From CAYFKJ01 sp964528595 (GTDB taxonomy: Bacteria; Pseudomonadota; Alphaproteobacteria; UBA2966): a stretch of DNA of 21,496 bases. Both the position numbers and the translations under genes were made by a program. Below the pieces are notes generated by a model, which did no database searches, was not told the origin of the DNA, and was given only the letters and a program-made list of their open reading frames with translations. The stretch's first letter is position 1; every line of letters starts with the position of its first letter. Shown here piece after piece: positions 1 through 7,551 of the stretch. The stretch is from the NCBI GenBank assembly GCA_964528595.1, contig CAZGTM010000061.1, forward strand, positions 1-21,496, in the 5' to 3' direction.

Positions 1-443
1 CCGGCCCTCAATCGTTCGTCGAACACAGATACGCCCTGTCGGACAAGGAAGGGGAATTGGAGTTCAATACCGATGACGCCGGGCAGTTATCCACCGCCTA
101 CGAGGCCAAAGGCGATCGGCCGCAAAAACTAAGATATCCTGCCCACAGCCTGAATGACGCGGTTGCGGACCTGGGATTGGATCGCCTCGATCTGCTCAAG
201 TTGGATCTTGAAGGCTCCGACGGCCCTGCGATCGTCGGCGGCCTGGACGTGATCGGAAAATTCCGGCCCCGGCTTGCGGTGAGCATTTACCATTTCTACC
301 AAGACTATTGGAATATTCCCAACCTGCTGATCGAGAGTTGCCCGAACTACGATTTCTACCTGGGGCATTACAGCTTCGAGCGCTGGGAGACCGTCCTCTA
401 CGGAATACCGCGCGAACATTCGAGTTCGCCGTCCAACAGCTAA
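1..443 (+). CDS. FkbM-family SAM-dependent methyltransferase, C-terminal part
   Basis: The reading frame is open from the window edge (first full codon at 3) to the TAA at 441-443, so the start lies upstream; the TTG at 57 is only an internal codon. The visible 146 residues match the end of FkbM-type O-methyltransferases: an acidic turn with DLLKLDLEG (the strand that follows the SAM site), then RPRLAVSIYH, then a YDFYLGHYS stretch and a final VLYGIPR. Such enzymes methylate sugar hydroxyls in polysaccharide, glycolipid or antibiotic clusters. The next gene starts 100 bp downstream on the same strand, in a group of likely sugar-tailoring enzymes. The substrate cannot be told. The N-terminal SAM-binding motif is outside the window. 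Confidence 0.8.
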   Translation, partial: GPQSFVEHRYALSDKEGELEFNTDDAGQLSTAYEAKGDRPQKLRYPAHSLNDAVADLGLDRLDLLKLDLEGSDGPAIVGGLDVIGKFRPRLAVSIYHFYQDYWNIPNLLIESCPNYDFYLGHYSFERWETVLYGIPREHSSSPSNS

Positions 444-543
444 CCTCCGTTCCTTAAAGGGTTTATTTACCCAGACGTCGTAGTCTCACCGGGCGAAAAA
501 CCGTATTGACGCTGCGGCTGCATGCCGCGGCGCCGGAGTTACC

Positions 544-1374
544 ATGAGCAGGATCGAGAGTATTCCCGTATTGCCGGATGAGGACGCGCTGTCGCAGGCG
601 TTTCTCCGTGTCGGCCATGTCGTCGTGAAAGCCGAAGACGGCACGGCGCTCAATCGCATCAGGGATGCCGTCGTCGAACTCGCCGCCGGGCACCTTGGTA
701 TCCGAGAGCCGGGCGAACCGCAGGCATTTCTCGATCAAATACACGGTCAGATCGACGTCACCGATCTGAATGTTCTGAGGCTCGCGGTTATCAACGGCAT
801 CAACGAATTGGATTGGGTGCGCCAAGCGTACTTCTCCCTGGTACGGCATACCTTGGAGGTGCTGGTCGGCAATGAGCTGGCCGTGCAGCGCCGGGTCAAC
901 CTGAGCGTCCAATTGCCCGGCGATGACAGTTCGCTGCTGCACGTCCATGCCGATGTCTGGGACGGCGATTCACCTTTTGAGGTTGTCGTCTGGCTGCCCC
1001 TGGTGGATTGCGCTGCCAGTAAGGGGATGTATCTGCTGCCACCCGAAGCCAACGCCCGCCATGCGGCGTCGATGGGCACCATGGACGGGCAAAGCGCGGA
1101 AGACCTCTATCGGGCTATTGAGGACGACCTCGTCCGACCGGACCTGCCCTTCGGCAAGGTGCTTGTATTCAGCCAGAACCTGATGCACGGCAATCGTATC
1201 AACGACACGGGGGAAACCAGGTGGTCGATGAATTGCCGTTTCAAGGGCCTGTTCACGCCTTACGCCGACAAGCGCCTTGGTGAGTTTTTCGAACCACTCA
1301 ATATCAAAGCGGCCTCCCGCATGGGCATGGAATACAGGCTGCCGGGCGGTTTCGCGGCCGGAGAAGGCGAATGA
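544..1374 (+). CDS. Sporadic carbohydrate cluster 2OG-Fe(II) oxygenase
   Basis: This 276-aa protein is probably a non-haem iron, 2-oxoglutarate-dependent oxygenase. The expected facial triad is visible: H135-x-D137 (in HVHADVWDG) and a distal H215 (in LMHGNRIN), with R226 placed to bind the 2OG carboxylate. The sequence and the next gene match what is annotated as the sporadic-carbohydrate-cluster 2OG-Fe(II) oxygenase, a family found beside LIC12192-type proteins. The ATG at 544 has CGGAG about six bases upstream. Its TGA overlaps the ATG of the next gene (ATGA at 1371-1374), so the two are probably translationally coupled. The role is presumably hydroxylation or oxidation of a sugar or sugar nucleotide (inference). 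The 100 bp upstream hold a GCGGC/GCCGC hairpin and no clear promoter. Confidence 0.8.
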   Translation: MSRIESIPVLPDEDALSQAFLRVGHVVVKAEDGTALNRIRDAVVELAAGHLGIREPGEPQAFLDQIHGQIDVTDLNVLRLAVINGINELDWVRQAYFSLVRHTLEVLVGNELAVQRRVNLSVQLPGDDSSLLHVHADVWDGDSPFEVVVWLPLVDCAASKGMYLLPPEANARHAASMGTMDGQSAEDLYRAIEDDLVRPDLPFGKVLVFSQNLMHGNRINDTGETRWSMNCRFKGLFTPYADKRLGEFFEPLNIKAASRMGMEYRLPGGFAAGEGE

Positions 1375-1772
1375 GCGAGCGGCAGGGCTATCGCGGATAT
1401 ATCGCAACGCGACCGGTGCGGGGCAGCCGCGTGCCCCAGCACGTGCAGAATTTGGCGGTACGCGACCACGCCCAACGTAACGACTTCGATTATCTTCTCA
1501 GTGCCGTGGAGTACGCCATGCCCGGGTGCTTCATGGTGTTGGAAACGGTGCTGGAGGAACTCCCCGCCCTTGAGGGCGTGATCTGTTATTCACTTTTCAT
1601 GCTGCCGGAGGAGACTTCTCCGCGCCGCGAGATTTACCGTCGCATTCTCGACGCCGGCTGTACGTTGCATGGGGCCGTGGAAAACATAGCGATCCGGAAC
1701 GAGGACGATATCCGCAAGATGGAAGACATATTCATGGTCGATGAGCACGCGGCCAAGCTATTGGTGAGTTGA
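1371..1772 (+). CDS. LIC12192-family sporadic carbohydrate cluster protein
   Basis: At 133 aa it has the length and hallmark blocks of the LIC12192 family (I recall the model TIGR04323): GYRGYIATR at the start, then VPQHVQNLAVRD, LLSAVEYAMPGC, a central ICYSLFMLPE block, and LHGAVENIAI near the end. The biochemical function of the family is not known to me. It recurs in scattered surface-carbohydrate loci, usually beside the oxygenase found here just upstream. It overlaps that gene by 4 bp (ATGA), and the radical SAM gene follows after one base (TGA 1770-1772, ATG 1774). The three are very likely one translationally coupled unit. No signal peptide or membrane segment is visible, so it should be cytoplasmic. 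Confidence 0.85.
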   Translation: MSERQGYRGYIATRPVRGSRVPQHVQNLAVRDHAQRNDFDYLLSAVEYAMPGCFMVLETVLEELPALEGVICYSLFMLPEETSPRREIYRRILDAGCTLHGAVENIAIRNEDDIRKMEDIFMVDEHAAKLLVS

Positions 1773-1773
1773 T

Positions 1774-2838
1774 ATGGGTGCGATCTATACCGCCTCGAAA
1801 ATGTGGCATTACCCGGAACAGCTGGAAGCCTTGAAGACCGGCCAGGTAGCCGCCCCGGTGCACATCCGGCTTAAACCGACCAACGTGTGCAACCACAGTT
1901 GTTACTTCTGCGCCTATCGGGACGACGACCTGGACCTCGGCGGAGACATGAACCTCAAGGACCGCATTCCGACAGACAAGATGGCCGAGATCGTCGAGGA
2001 CATCATCGAAATGGGCGTCAAGGCCGTGACCTTTACCGGCGGCGGCGAGCCGTTGCTCTATCCGACAATCGTTGAAACCGTCGAACGCCTGGCGGAGGGG
2101 GGCGTGCAGGTGGCGGCCCTGACCAACGCCTCGCAACTAAAAGGCAAGCGTGCCGAGGTCTTTGCCAAGCATGCGACTTGGCTGCGGGTGTCGATCGATG
2201 GCTGGGACGGGCCGAGCTACGCCGAATACCGCGGCGTCGACGAGGACGAATTCGGCAAGGTCATCTCGAATTTGGCGGAATTTTCGAAACTCGATTCGGA
2301 TTGCTTGCTGGGCGCCAGCATCATCGTCGATCACCGCAACGCCGGATACATCGCCGAACTGACCCGGACGCTCAAGGACTGCGGCGTCAGCCACGTCAAA
2401 ATCTCAGCTTGCGTGGTCAGCAACGACGGCGCCGAGAACAATAAGTACCACGCCGAAACCAAGGATTTGGTGCAGTCGCAAATTACCGCCGCTCAGGAAT
2501 TGGCCGGCGATGCGTTCGAGGTCATCAACCACTACCACGATCTGGCCGATCGTTTCGACAAAGACTACGATAGCTGTCCGTTCTTGCAGTTCCTTACCGT
2601 GATCGGCGCCGATTCCAAAATCTACACCTGTCAGGACAAGGCTTATACCGAAAGTGGCTTTCTGGGATCGATCGCAGAGCGGCGTTTCCGCGACATGTGG
2701 TTCTCGGACGAAAACCGCGATCGCATGAACGATCTCGATCCCACCAAGGTCTGTTCACACCATTGTGTGGCGGAGGGTAAAAACCGATTGCTGCACGATT
2801 ATCTGAATTCGCAACCCGAACACCGCGCCTTCGTTTAG
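1774..2838 (+). CDS. Radical SAM protein with SPASM-like C-terminus
   Basis: This 354-aa enzyme has the radical SAM 4Fe-4S signature C39-x3-C43-x2-C46 (CNHSCYFC), followed by the SAM-binding FTGGGEP at about residues 87-93. The C-terminal part has further cysteines at about 268, 286, 327 and 331 around DSKIYTCQDKA and VCSHHC, which suggests an auxiliary-cluster or SPASM-like domain. Such enzymes do radical chemistry such as dehydrogenation, epimerisation or C-C/C-S bond formation. Here, directly behind the oxygenase and LIC12192 genes, the likely substrate is a sugar or an aminoacyl/peptidyl group (inference). The ATG at 1774 follows the previous stop by one base. The 3' end overlaps the convergent methyltransferase by 4 bp (2835-2838). 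Confidence 0.85.
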   Translation: MGAIYTASKMWHYPEQLEALKTGQVAAPVHIRLKPTNVCNHSCYFCAYRDDDLDLGGDMNLKDRIPTDKMAEIVEDIIEMGVKAVTFTGGGEPLLYPTIVETVERLAEGGVQVAALTNASQLKGKRAEVFAKHATWLRVSIDGWDGPSYAEYRGVDEDEFGKVISNLAEFSKLDSDCLLGASIIVDHRNAGYIAELTRTLKDCGVSHVKISACVVSNDGAENNKYHAETKDLVQSQITAAQELAGDAFEVINHYHDLADRFDKDYDSCPFLQFLTVIGADSKIYTCQDKAYTESGFLGSIAERRFRDMWFSDENRDRMNDLDPTKVCSHHCVAEGKNRLLHDYLNSQPEHRAFV

Positions 2839-3572
2839 GACGGATTGTCCAGCAGGTAAAAAACAGACCGGCAGGGCGACGTGAAGTCGCGCCGGGCGAT
2901 CACGAAACCCGCGTGGTGTAGCTTGGCTTCCAAATCGGCCAAGCTTCGGTCGCGATAACCGACTTCCCATTTGTGGCCCCAAGGATCGTTCTCGACGTCA
3001 AAGTCGAATCGCTTCAGAAATTTCAACTTTTTGAAACTGAAGGCATGACGCCAGCGCCGGGCGTTCAGGTATAGACGCCAGTCGATCTGGAAACCCATGT
3101 AGGGGACGGAAATCAGCACATGCTTCGCGCCCGACTTTCTGAACTTGTCCAGGATCGCGTCGACATCCTCCCACAGGAGGTGTTCCAGGGTTTCGCAGCA
3201 GACCAGGCAGTCGCAGCCTGATAGATCCTCCGGGGTCGCGTCCTTCAATTCGAGCCGGCGGTGACCACCGGACGGTTCCCGGAACTGGGGTGGCAGACGG
3301 TCGAGTGTCGTAACCCGATAACCGGCGTTTTCCATCATGGCCGTCACCAAGCCGTAACCCGGTCCGATTTCCAGAACGCTCTCGATATCGAGTGATTCGA
3401 GCAGGTGAACCTGGAACCATTGGTGCGTGATGCGCTTTTCGGAATAGTAGCGATGCCACTCCTTCCGGCGTTCATCCGCGTTTTCGAAATAATCCATCTC
3501 ACCGGGATAAGAGACCGCCGCCTCCGTTGCGGTCAAGCCAAACCTGTCGGCGGAGTTCCGAACAGCCCCCAT
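2835..3572 (-). CDS. Class I SAM-dependent methyltransferase
   Basis: The Rossmann methyltransferase core is visible: SAM motif I VLEIGPGYG, an acidic motif II at the end of TTLDRLP, and the post-motif CDCLVCCETLEHLLWEDVD. HVLISVPYMGF follows, as in ubiE/COQ5-like (Methyltransf_11/23) enzymes. As drawn it is 245 aa from ATG 3572. That start has no convincing ribosome site. An internal ATG at 3497 (MDYFENADE) has GGTGAG directly before it, so the N-terminal 25 residues are uncertain. It is antisense to its neighbours on both sides, overlaps the radical SAM gene by 4 bp at the stop codons, and shares a 119-bp divergent intergenic region with the next methyltransferase. The acceptor is unknown. 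Confidence 0.75.
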   Translation of the reverse strand: MGAVRNSADRFGLTATEAAVSYPGEMDYFENADERRKEWHRYYSEKRITHQWFQVHLLESLDIESVLEIGPGYGLVTAMMENAGYRVTTLDRLPPQFREPSGGHRRLELKDATPEDLSGCDCLVCCETLEHLLWEDVDAILDKFRKSGAKHVLISVPYMGFQIDWRLYLNARRWRHAFSFKKLKFLKRFDFDVENDPWGHKWEVGYRDRSLADLEAKLHHAGFVIARRDFTSPCRSVFYLLDNPS

Positions 3573-3691
3573 CGAAATCGGCGACGAGTGGATTGTTAAC
3601 CATTCCCCGGTAATAATCCGATCCTCTAATGGGTCACGATCGGAGGCCGCGAGCTACCCGATCGCTTAGGCGAAAACGAACGGTTCGTTCC
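3573..3691. promoter_or_regulatory. Divergent intergenic region with two dyads
   Basis: This 119-bp gap separates two divergent methyltransferase genes and should hold both promoters. Two perfect inverted repeats are visible. CGATCGG (3637-3643) pairs with CCGATCG (3658-3664), arm starts 21 bp apart, which would suit a dimeric regulator on one helix face. AACGAAC (3675-3681), one G, then GTTCGTT (3683-3689) ends two bases before the ATG at 3692, where it could act as an operator or as an mRNA hairpin covering the ribosome site. No clear -35/-10 pair was recognised. If the plus gene really began at 3629 the dyads would be coding. Confidence 0.35.
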
Positions 3692-4354
3692 ATGGCATAC
3701 GTAGATTTCATCCAAAACCTGCACAGTTCGACAAAGCGCGATTACGTTCAACGCGTTGTCGAACACGACAAGGCTGAATGCGCGGAAGTGGCAAACCGGT
3801 TCGGCGCCGAGTATTGGGACGGCGACAGACGTTACGGCTACGGCGGTTACACATATGACGGCCGCTGGCTGCCGATTGCCGAAGCGATGGCGAAGCATTA
3901 CGGCCTGACGCCGGATATGCGCGTTCTCGACGTCGGTTGCGGAAAGGGGTTCCTGCTGCACGAGCTAACACGCGCCGTTCCCGGTATCGAGATTGCCGGT
4001 ATCGACATATCGGAATACGGCATCGAGAACTGCAAAGAGGAGGTGAAATCTTCGGTTCAAGTGGCCAACGCGACAAGCCTCCCGTTTCCCGACGCCAGCT
4101 TTGATTTCGTCGTATCACTGGGTGCGCTCCACAACCTCTATAACTGGGAAATCGACCAGGCCTTGAAAGAGATCGAGCGTGTCGGGCGGGGTGCAAAGTA
4201 CGTGATGATGGAGGCCTATCGCAACGAACGCGAAAAAGCCAATTTTCTCTACTGGCAACTCACTTGCCATGCCTTCCATACGCCGGAGGAGTGGCAGTGG
4301 ATTTTTGACCAGTCCGGCTATCAGGGCGACTACGGCTGCATTTATTTCGAATAA
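3692..4354 (+). CDS. Class I SAM-dependent methyltransferase
   Basis: Motif I VLDVGCGKG, the acidic AGIDIS after the second strand, VANATSLPFPDASFDFVVS and an ALHNLYNW helix are the standard Methyltransf_11 pattern. The frame is open back to an ATG at 3629, but the 21 extra residues are basic and non-conserved (RRPRATRSLRRKR). The start MAYVDFIQNLHSS at 3692 (220 aa) is preferred, although no strong ribosome site precedes either. The block R-Y-G-Y-G-G-Y (aromatic-rich, just before the SAM motif) resembles methyltransferases of surface-sugar loci. It may modify the same glycan as the cluster upstream. A 230-bp gap follows before the TPR glycosyltransferase. Confidence 0.75.
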   Translation: MAYVDFIQNLHSSTKRDYVQRVVEHDKAECAEVANRFGAEYWDGDRRYGYGGYTYDGRWLPIAEAMAKHYGLTPDMRVLDVGCGKGFLLHELTRAVPGIEIAGIDISEYGIENCKEEVKSSVQVANATSLPFPDASFDFVVSLGALHNLYNWEIDQALKEIERVGRGAKYVMMEAYRNEREKANFLYWQLTCHAFHTPEEWQWIFDQSGYQGDYGCIYFE

Positions 4355-4584
4355 CCGTCCCTGACGAGACGCAGTGGGAAATCCGCATCAATAGAAATAC
4401 GGACTTTGGCGCGCGAAACACAATGACCGTATAGACTGTTCCGCCGACCTAAGCGGTTGCGCGACCAACGGGCCTGCCACATGCTATGTGGGCTCGAACT
4501 TGCTGCCTTCGACAGCGGATTGATGGGGATTTGTTAAGATATTGCCATGCAGGATGAAGGCGCACTGTTTGCTGTGGTCGGAGC
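4355..4584. other. 230-bp intergenic region with hairpin and mini-ORF
   Basis: No gene of usual size is seen here. A perfect hairpin CCACAT-GCT-ATGTGG stands at about 4477-4491. A 13-codon ORF (ATG 4547, TGA 4586-4588, peptide MQDEGALFAVVGA) ends in an ATGA overlap with the glycosyltransferase start at 4585. It may couple translation of that gene, whose own ribosome site (GGAG one base before ATG) is badly spaced. No sigma-54 element with correct GG/GC spacing was found, and no convincing sigma-70 promoter. The region presumably carries the promoter for the 4585-9629 genes. Confidence 0.3.
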
Positions 4585-7551
4585 ATGAACGAAATTGAAT
4601 CGCACATTTCGTTGGGGTTGTCGCACATTGGCGCAGGTCGCCCCGTCGAGGCATTGGCCGCGTTCAATGAGGTATTGGCGCTGCAGCCGGACAATGCCGA
4701 AGCTCTCTTCAACGCCGGCAAACTGCACATCGCGCAGAAATCACCCGATACGGCAATCGACCTCCTCTCCCGTGCGGTCGAGGTGCGCCCGGGAGATGCC
4801 GAGCCGAGGTACTTTCTCGGTATCGCCTATGTTCAGGTCGGGAGGTTCAATGAAGCGGTCGGCTGTTTCGAAACTGCGGTGAGGCTGAACGATCACTTTG
4901 TCGAAGCCTACAATGCTCTTGGAGCCGCCCTGTTCACGCTGGGCCGGATGGCGGAAAGCAGCCATTGCTTCGAATGTGCCGCCGTTTTGAATCCCGCCGA
5001 CCCGCAGCCGCAAGTCCACCTTGGCAACATTGCTTTCGAGACGGCGGACTTCGAGGCGGCACTCGGCTTTTATCGCAAGGCCCTCGATATCGACGGAAAC
5101 CTGCCGGGCGTCTATTTCGACTTGGGCACGGCTCTTGAAAAGTTGGATAGGCTTGAGGATGCAACCGATGCCTTCCGCAACGCGATCGCCCGCGATCCGA
5201 CGCATGTAGATAGCATGAAGCAGTTGGCAGCCGTTCAAATTCGACAGGCCGACTATGAAAATGCTGAAGAAATGCTCCGGCGCTGTCTTGCAATCGATGA
5301 GAATGACGGCGGAACGCACATGCTGATGGGAAGCAGTGCGTTCGCCCGAGGCGGCCACGAGGCAGCCGTGGAAAGTTTCCGTGCGGCGATCGAAGCCGGC
5401 TTGGTTGAGGCCGACGTTTTCAACGATCTGGGTGCCGCCCTGCAGAAGCTTGAGGAGCACGAACAAGCCATCCAGGCTTTTCAGGCGGCGCTGCGGCTGG
5501 CGCCGCGACATGGCGCGGCGCACAACAACCTCGGTCAATCGCTCATGATACTGGAGCGCCTGGAGGAGGCCCTGGCAGCAAGTCTCATTGCGACGGAGAT
5601 CGATCCAGGCTCGACGGCATTCCTTCGCAGCAAGGGCGTCATTCTCGGGAAATTGAACAGGCCTGCCGAGGCTATCGAGTGCCTTGAGCGCTCGCTGGAG
5701 GCGGAACCAAATTCTGTGGTCGGTCTGAAAAGCTTGGCAACCGTGTACTCGATCATCGGAAATTTCGAGAAATCGAACGAAATCCTGCTCAAGGGTATCG
5801 ATCTGAAACCGGACGATGCGGAGCTTCGTCGCCGTCTGGCGTTCAACATGATGGAGATGGGCAGCGTTCAGGATGCCATCGACCAGGCGGCCCTCCTCGT
5901 CGAACTACATCCAGGCGATGCGGAAGCGCTCGTGACACGAGCCTTCATCCTGTCCTATGGCGGCCACCCCGTGGAAGCGTTCGAGTCGATTGAAAGGGGG
6001 TTGGCGCTGCATCCCGATCACTTCGACGCTCTCCAGGTCAGGGTGAGGATACTCGAGTCTCTGAAGAAACACGGAGAGGCGCTGAAGACGTTGATGCGCA
6101 TGATGGAGTTGAGGCCGAAATCGACTAGCGTCGTCGGCCAAATTGTCAACCTCGTGCTGACGCTATGCGAATGGGACCGTGCGTCGGCGTTTACCAAGAC
6201 CCTGGTCGACACCATCCGTGCGAAGGTCGATTCGTCCCAACCCATAGGCGTTTGCATCAATAATCTCCAGGCTCTTCCGCTGGATTACGCCTTTCTCGTC
6301 GAGGCCGCCCGCAACGTGGCGGCGGAGCAATACAGAAAGGCCGAAGTTGACAAGTTTGGCGGTCAGTACCGGCACCCTCCCGCGGAGCAGCGGCGCGAAC
6401 GGGGGGGGCGGATCAGGCTCGGGTATCTGCTTCCATACGTCCATTTCCATAGTCTTCCGCTGATCCTCAAGAAAATCGTCGAATCCCACGACCGAAACCG
6501 GTTTGAAGTGATCGGTTACTGCACCGGCCTGCCGAGTGACAGCGAATTCACCGAGGCCTACTGCGCCGCATTTGACACGTTCAAATTTATCGGCAGCCAA
6601 CCCCTCGCCGCCGCCCGCGATATTAACGCCGACGGCGTCGATATCCTGATCGACGTCGCGGGGCAAACGCTGATGCACTGTATGGAAGTGCTGGCCTTTC
6701 GCCCGGCGCCGCTCTGCATCCATTATCTCGGCTACTCGATATCCACGGGCGCCGATTTCGTAGACTATCTGGTGACGGATGAAATCTACATTCCCCCTGA
6801 AGACATGGAGCCTGCTCCCGAACAACCGATTTACCTGCCGCCCGCCTTTCTGGCGACATCGCAGCCGCCGATTTCGACAGACCCGGTTAGCCGGGAGGTT
6901 GAGGGATTGCCGGCGGACGGCTTCGTCTTTTGCAATTTCAATCAACCCTTCAAGCTGGAGCCGGAAATATTCGGTATCTGGATGAAGATCCTTTCGCGCG
7001 TTCCCGGCAGTGTGCTCTGGCTCGGCGGATGGAGCCAGGAGGCGGAGGAAAATCTCCGCGACTCGGCGACTTCCCTGGGAATCTCCGATGATCGGTTGAT
7101 ATTCGGTGTCATCAAGTTACATTCCGTACACCTGAAAAGGCTTTCTTTGGCGGACCTTGCCTTGGACTCACACCACCACGGCGGCGGGGTAACCACGATC
7201 GACTGTCTCTGGGCGGGTCTTCCCGTCTTGTGCGTTCCGGGCGGCACACCGTCGGCAAGATTGGGGCGCAGTATTTTGGAAGCGGCCGATTTGGTGGAAT
7301 TGCTAGCCGATAATGTCGAGGAATACGAAGAAAAGGCGGTCGCCTTTGCGACCAACTCGGGGCGCTTGAACGAAATTCGGGAGGATTGGTGGGGCAGACG
7401 GGCCGAATCCAGGTTGTTCGATTCCGAACGTTACATGCGGCATCTGGAGAATGGCATTGAACTGGCGTGGCAGAACTACCTGGACGGCAACCCGCCACGC
7501 GCCCTGTACGTCGAGGACAATTCCGAGGATTTGAACGCCGGTGCCAAATGA
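4585..7551 (+). CDS. TPR-containing GT41 (OGT/SPINDLY-type) glycosyltransferase
   Basis: This 988-aa protein has two parts. Residues 1 to about 560 are a long run of tetratricopeptide repeats with the usual A-x3-F/L and P-x2-A spacing. From about residue 605 (RIRLGYLL) to the end lies an O-GlcNAc-transferase-like GT-B domain. Recognisable GT41 blocks are ILIDVAGQT, FRPAPLCIHYLGYSISTGADFVDYLVTDEIYIPPED, FVFCNFNQPFKLEPEIFGIW (K790 aligns with the phosphate-binding lysine) and PGSVLWLGG. The usual PYNAHTT donor-pocket motif is replaced by SHHHGGGVTT (H863-H865), so the donor may not be UDP-GlcNAc. The TPR part would hold a protein acceptor. Caulobacter FlmG, a TPR flagellin glycosyltransferase, is the closest functional precedent I know. 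It overlaps the next gene by 11 bp. A G8 run lies at 6401-6408, at the domain hinge. Confidence 0.85.
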   Translation: MNEIESHISLGLSHIGAGRPVEALAAFNEVLALQPDNAEALFNAGKLHIAQKSPDTAIDLLSRAVEVRPGDAEPRYFLGIAYVQVGRFNEAVGCFETAVRLNDHFVEAYNALGAALFTLGRMAESSHCFECAAVLNPADPQPQVHLGNIAFETADFEAALGFYRKALDIDGNLPGVYFDLGTALEKLDRLEDATDAFRNAIARDPTHVDSMKQLAAVQIRQADYENAEEMLRRCLAIDENDGGTHMLMGSSAFARGGHEAAVESFRAAIEAGLVEADVFNDLGAALQKLEEHEQAIQAFQAALRLAPRHGAAHNNLGQSLMILERLEEALAASLIATEIDPGSTAFLRSKGVILGKLNRPAEAIECLERSLEAEPNSVVGLKSLATVYSIIGNFEKSNEILLKGIDLKPDDAELRRRLAFNMMEMGSVQDAIDQAALLVELHPGDAEALVTRAFILSYGGHPVEAFESIERGLALHPDHFDALQVRVRILESLKKHGEALKTLMRMMELRPKSTSVVGQIVNLVLTLCEWDRASAFTKTLVDTIRAKVDSSQPIGVCINNLQALPLDYAFLVEAARNVAAEQYRKAEVDKFGGQYRHPPAEQRRERGGRIRLGYLLPYVHFHSLPLILKKIVESHDRNRFEVIGYCTGLPSDSEFTEAYCAAFDTFKFIGSQPLAAARDINADGVDILIDVAGQTLMHCMEVLAFRPAPLCIHYLGYSISTGADFVDYLVTDEIYIPPEDMEPAPEQPIYLPPAFLATSQPPISTDPVSREVEGLPADGFVFCNFNQPFKLEPEIFGIWMKILSRVPGSVLWLGGWSQEAEENLRDSATSLGISDDRLIFGVIKLHSVHLKRLSLADLALDSHHHGGGVTTIDCLWAGLPVLCVPGGTPSARLGRSILEAADLVELLADNVEEYEEKAVAFATNSGRLNEIREDWWGRRAESRLFDSERYMRHLENGIELAWQNYLDGNPPRALYVEDNSEDLNAGAK
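6401..6408 (+). repeat. G8 homopolymer at the TPR/GT hinge
   Basis: Eight consecutive G encode part of the Arg-Gly-Gly-Arg stretch between the TPR array and the GT41 domain. The frame is intact with eight G: the sequence continues correctly into the conserved RIRLGYLL. A gain or loss of one G would remove the whole catalytic domain and leave the TPR part. Confidence 0.6.
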
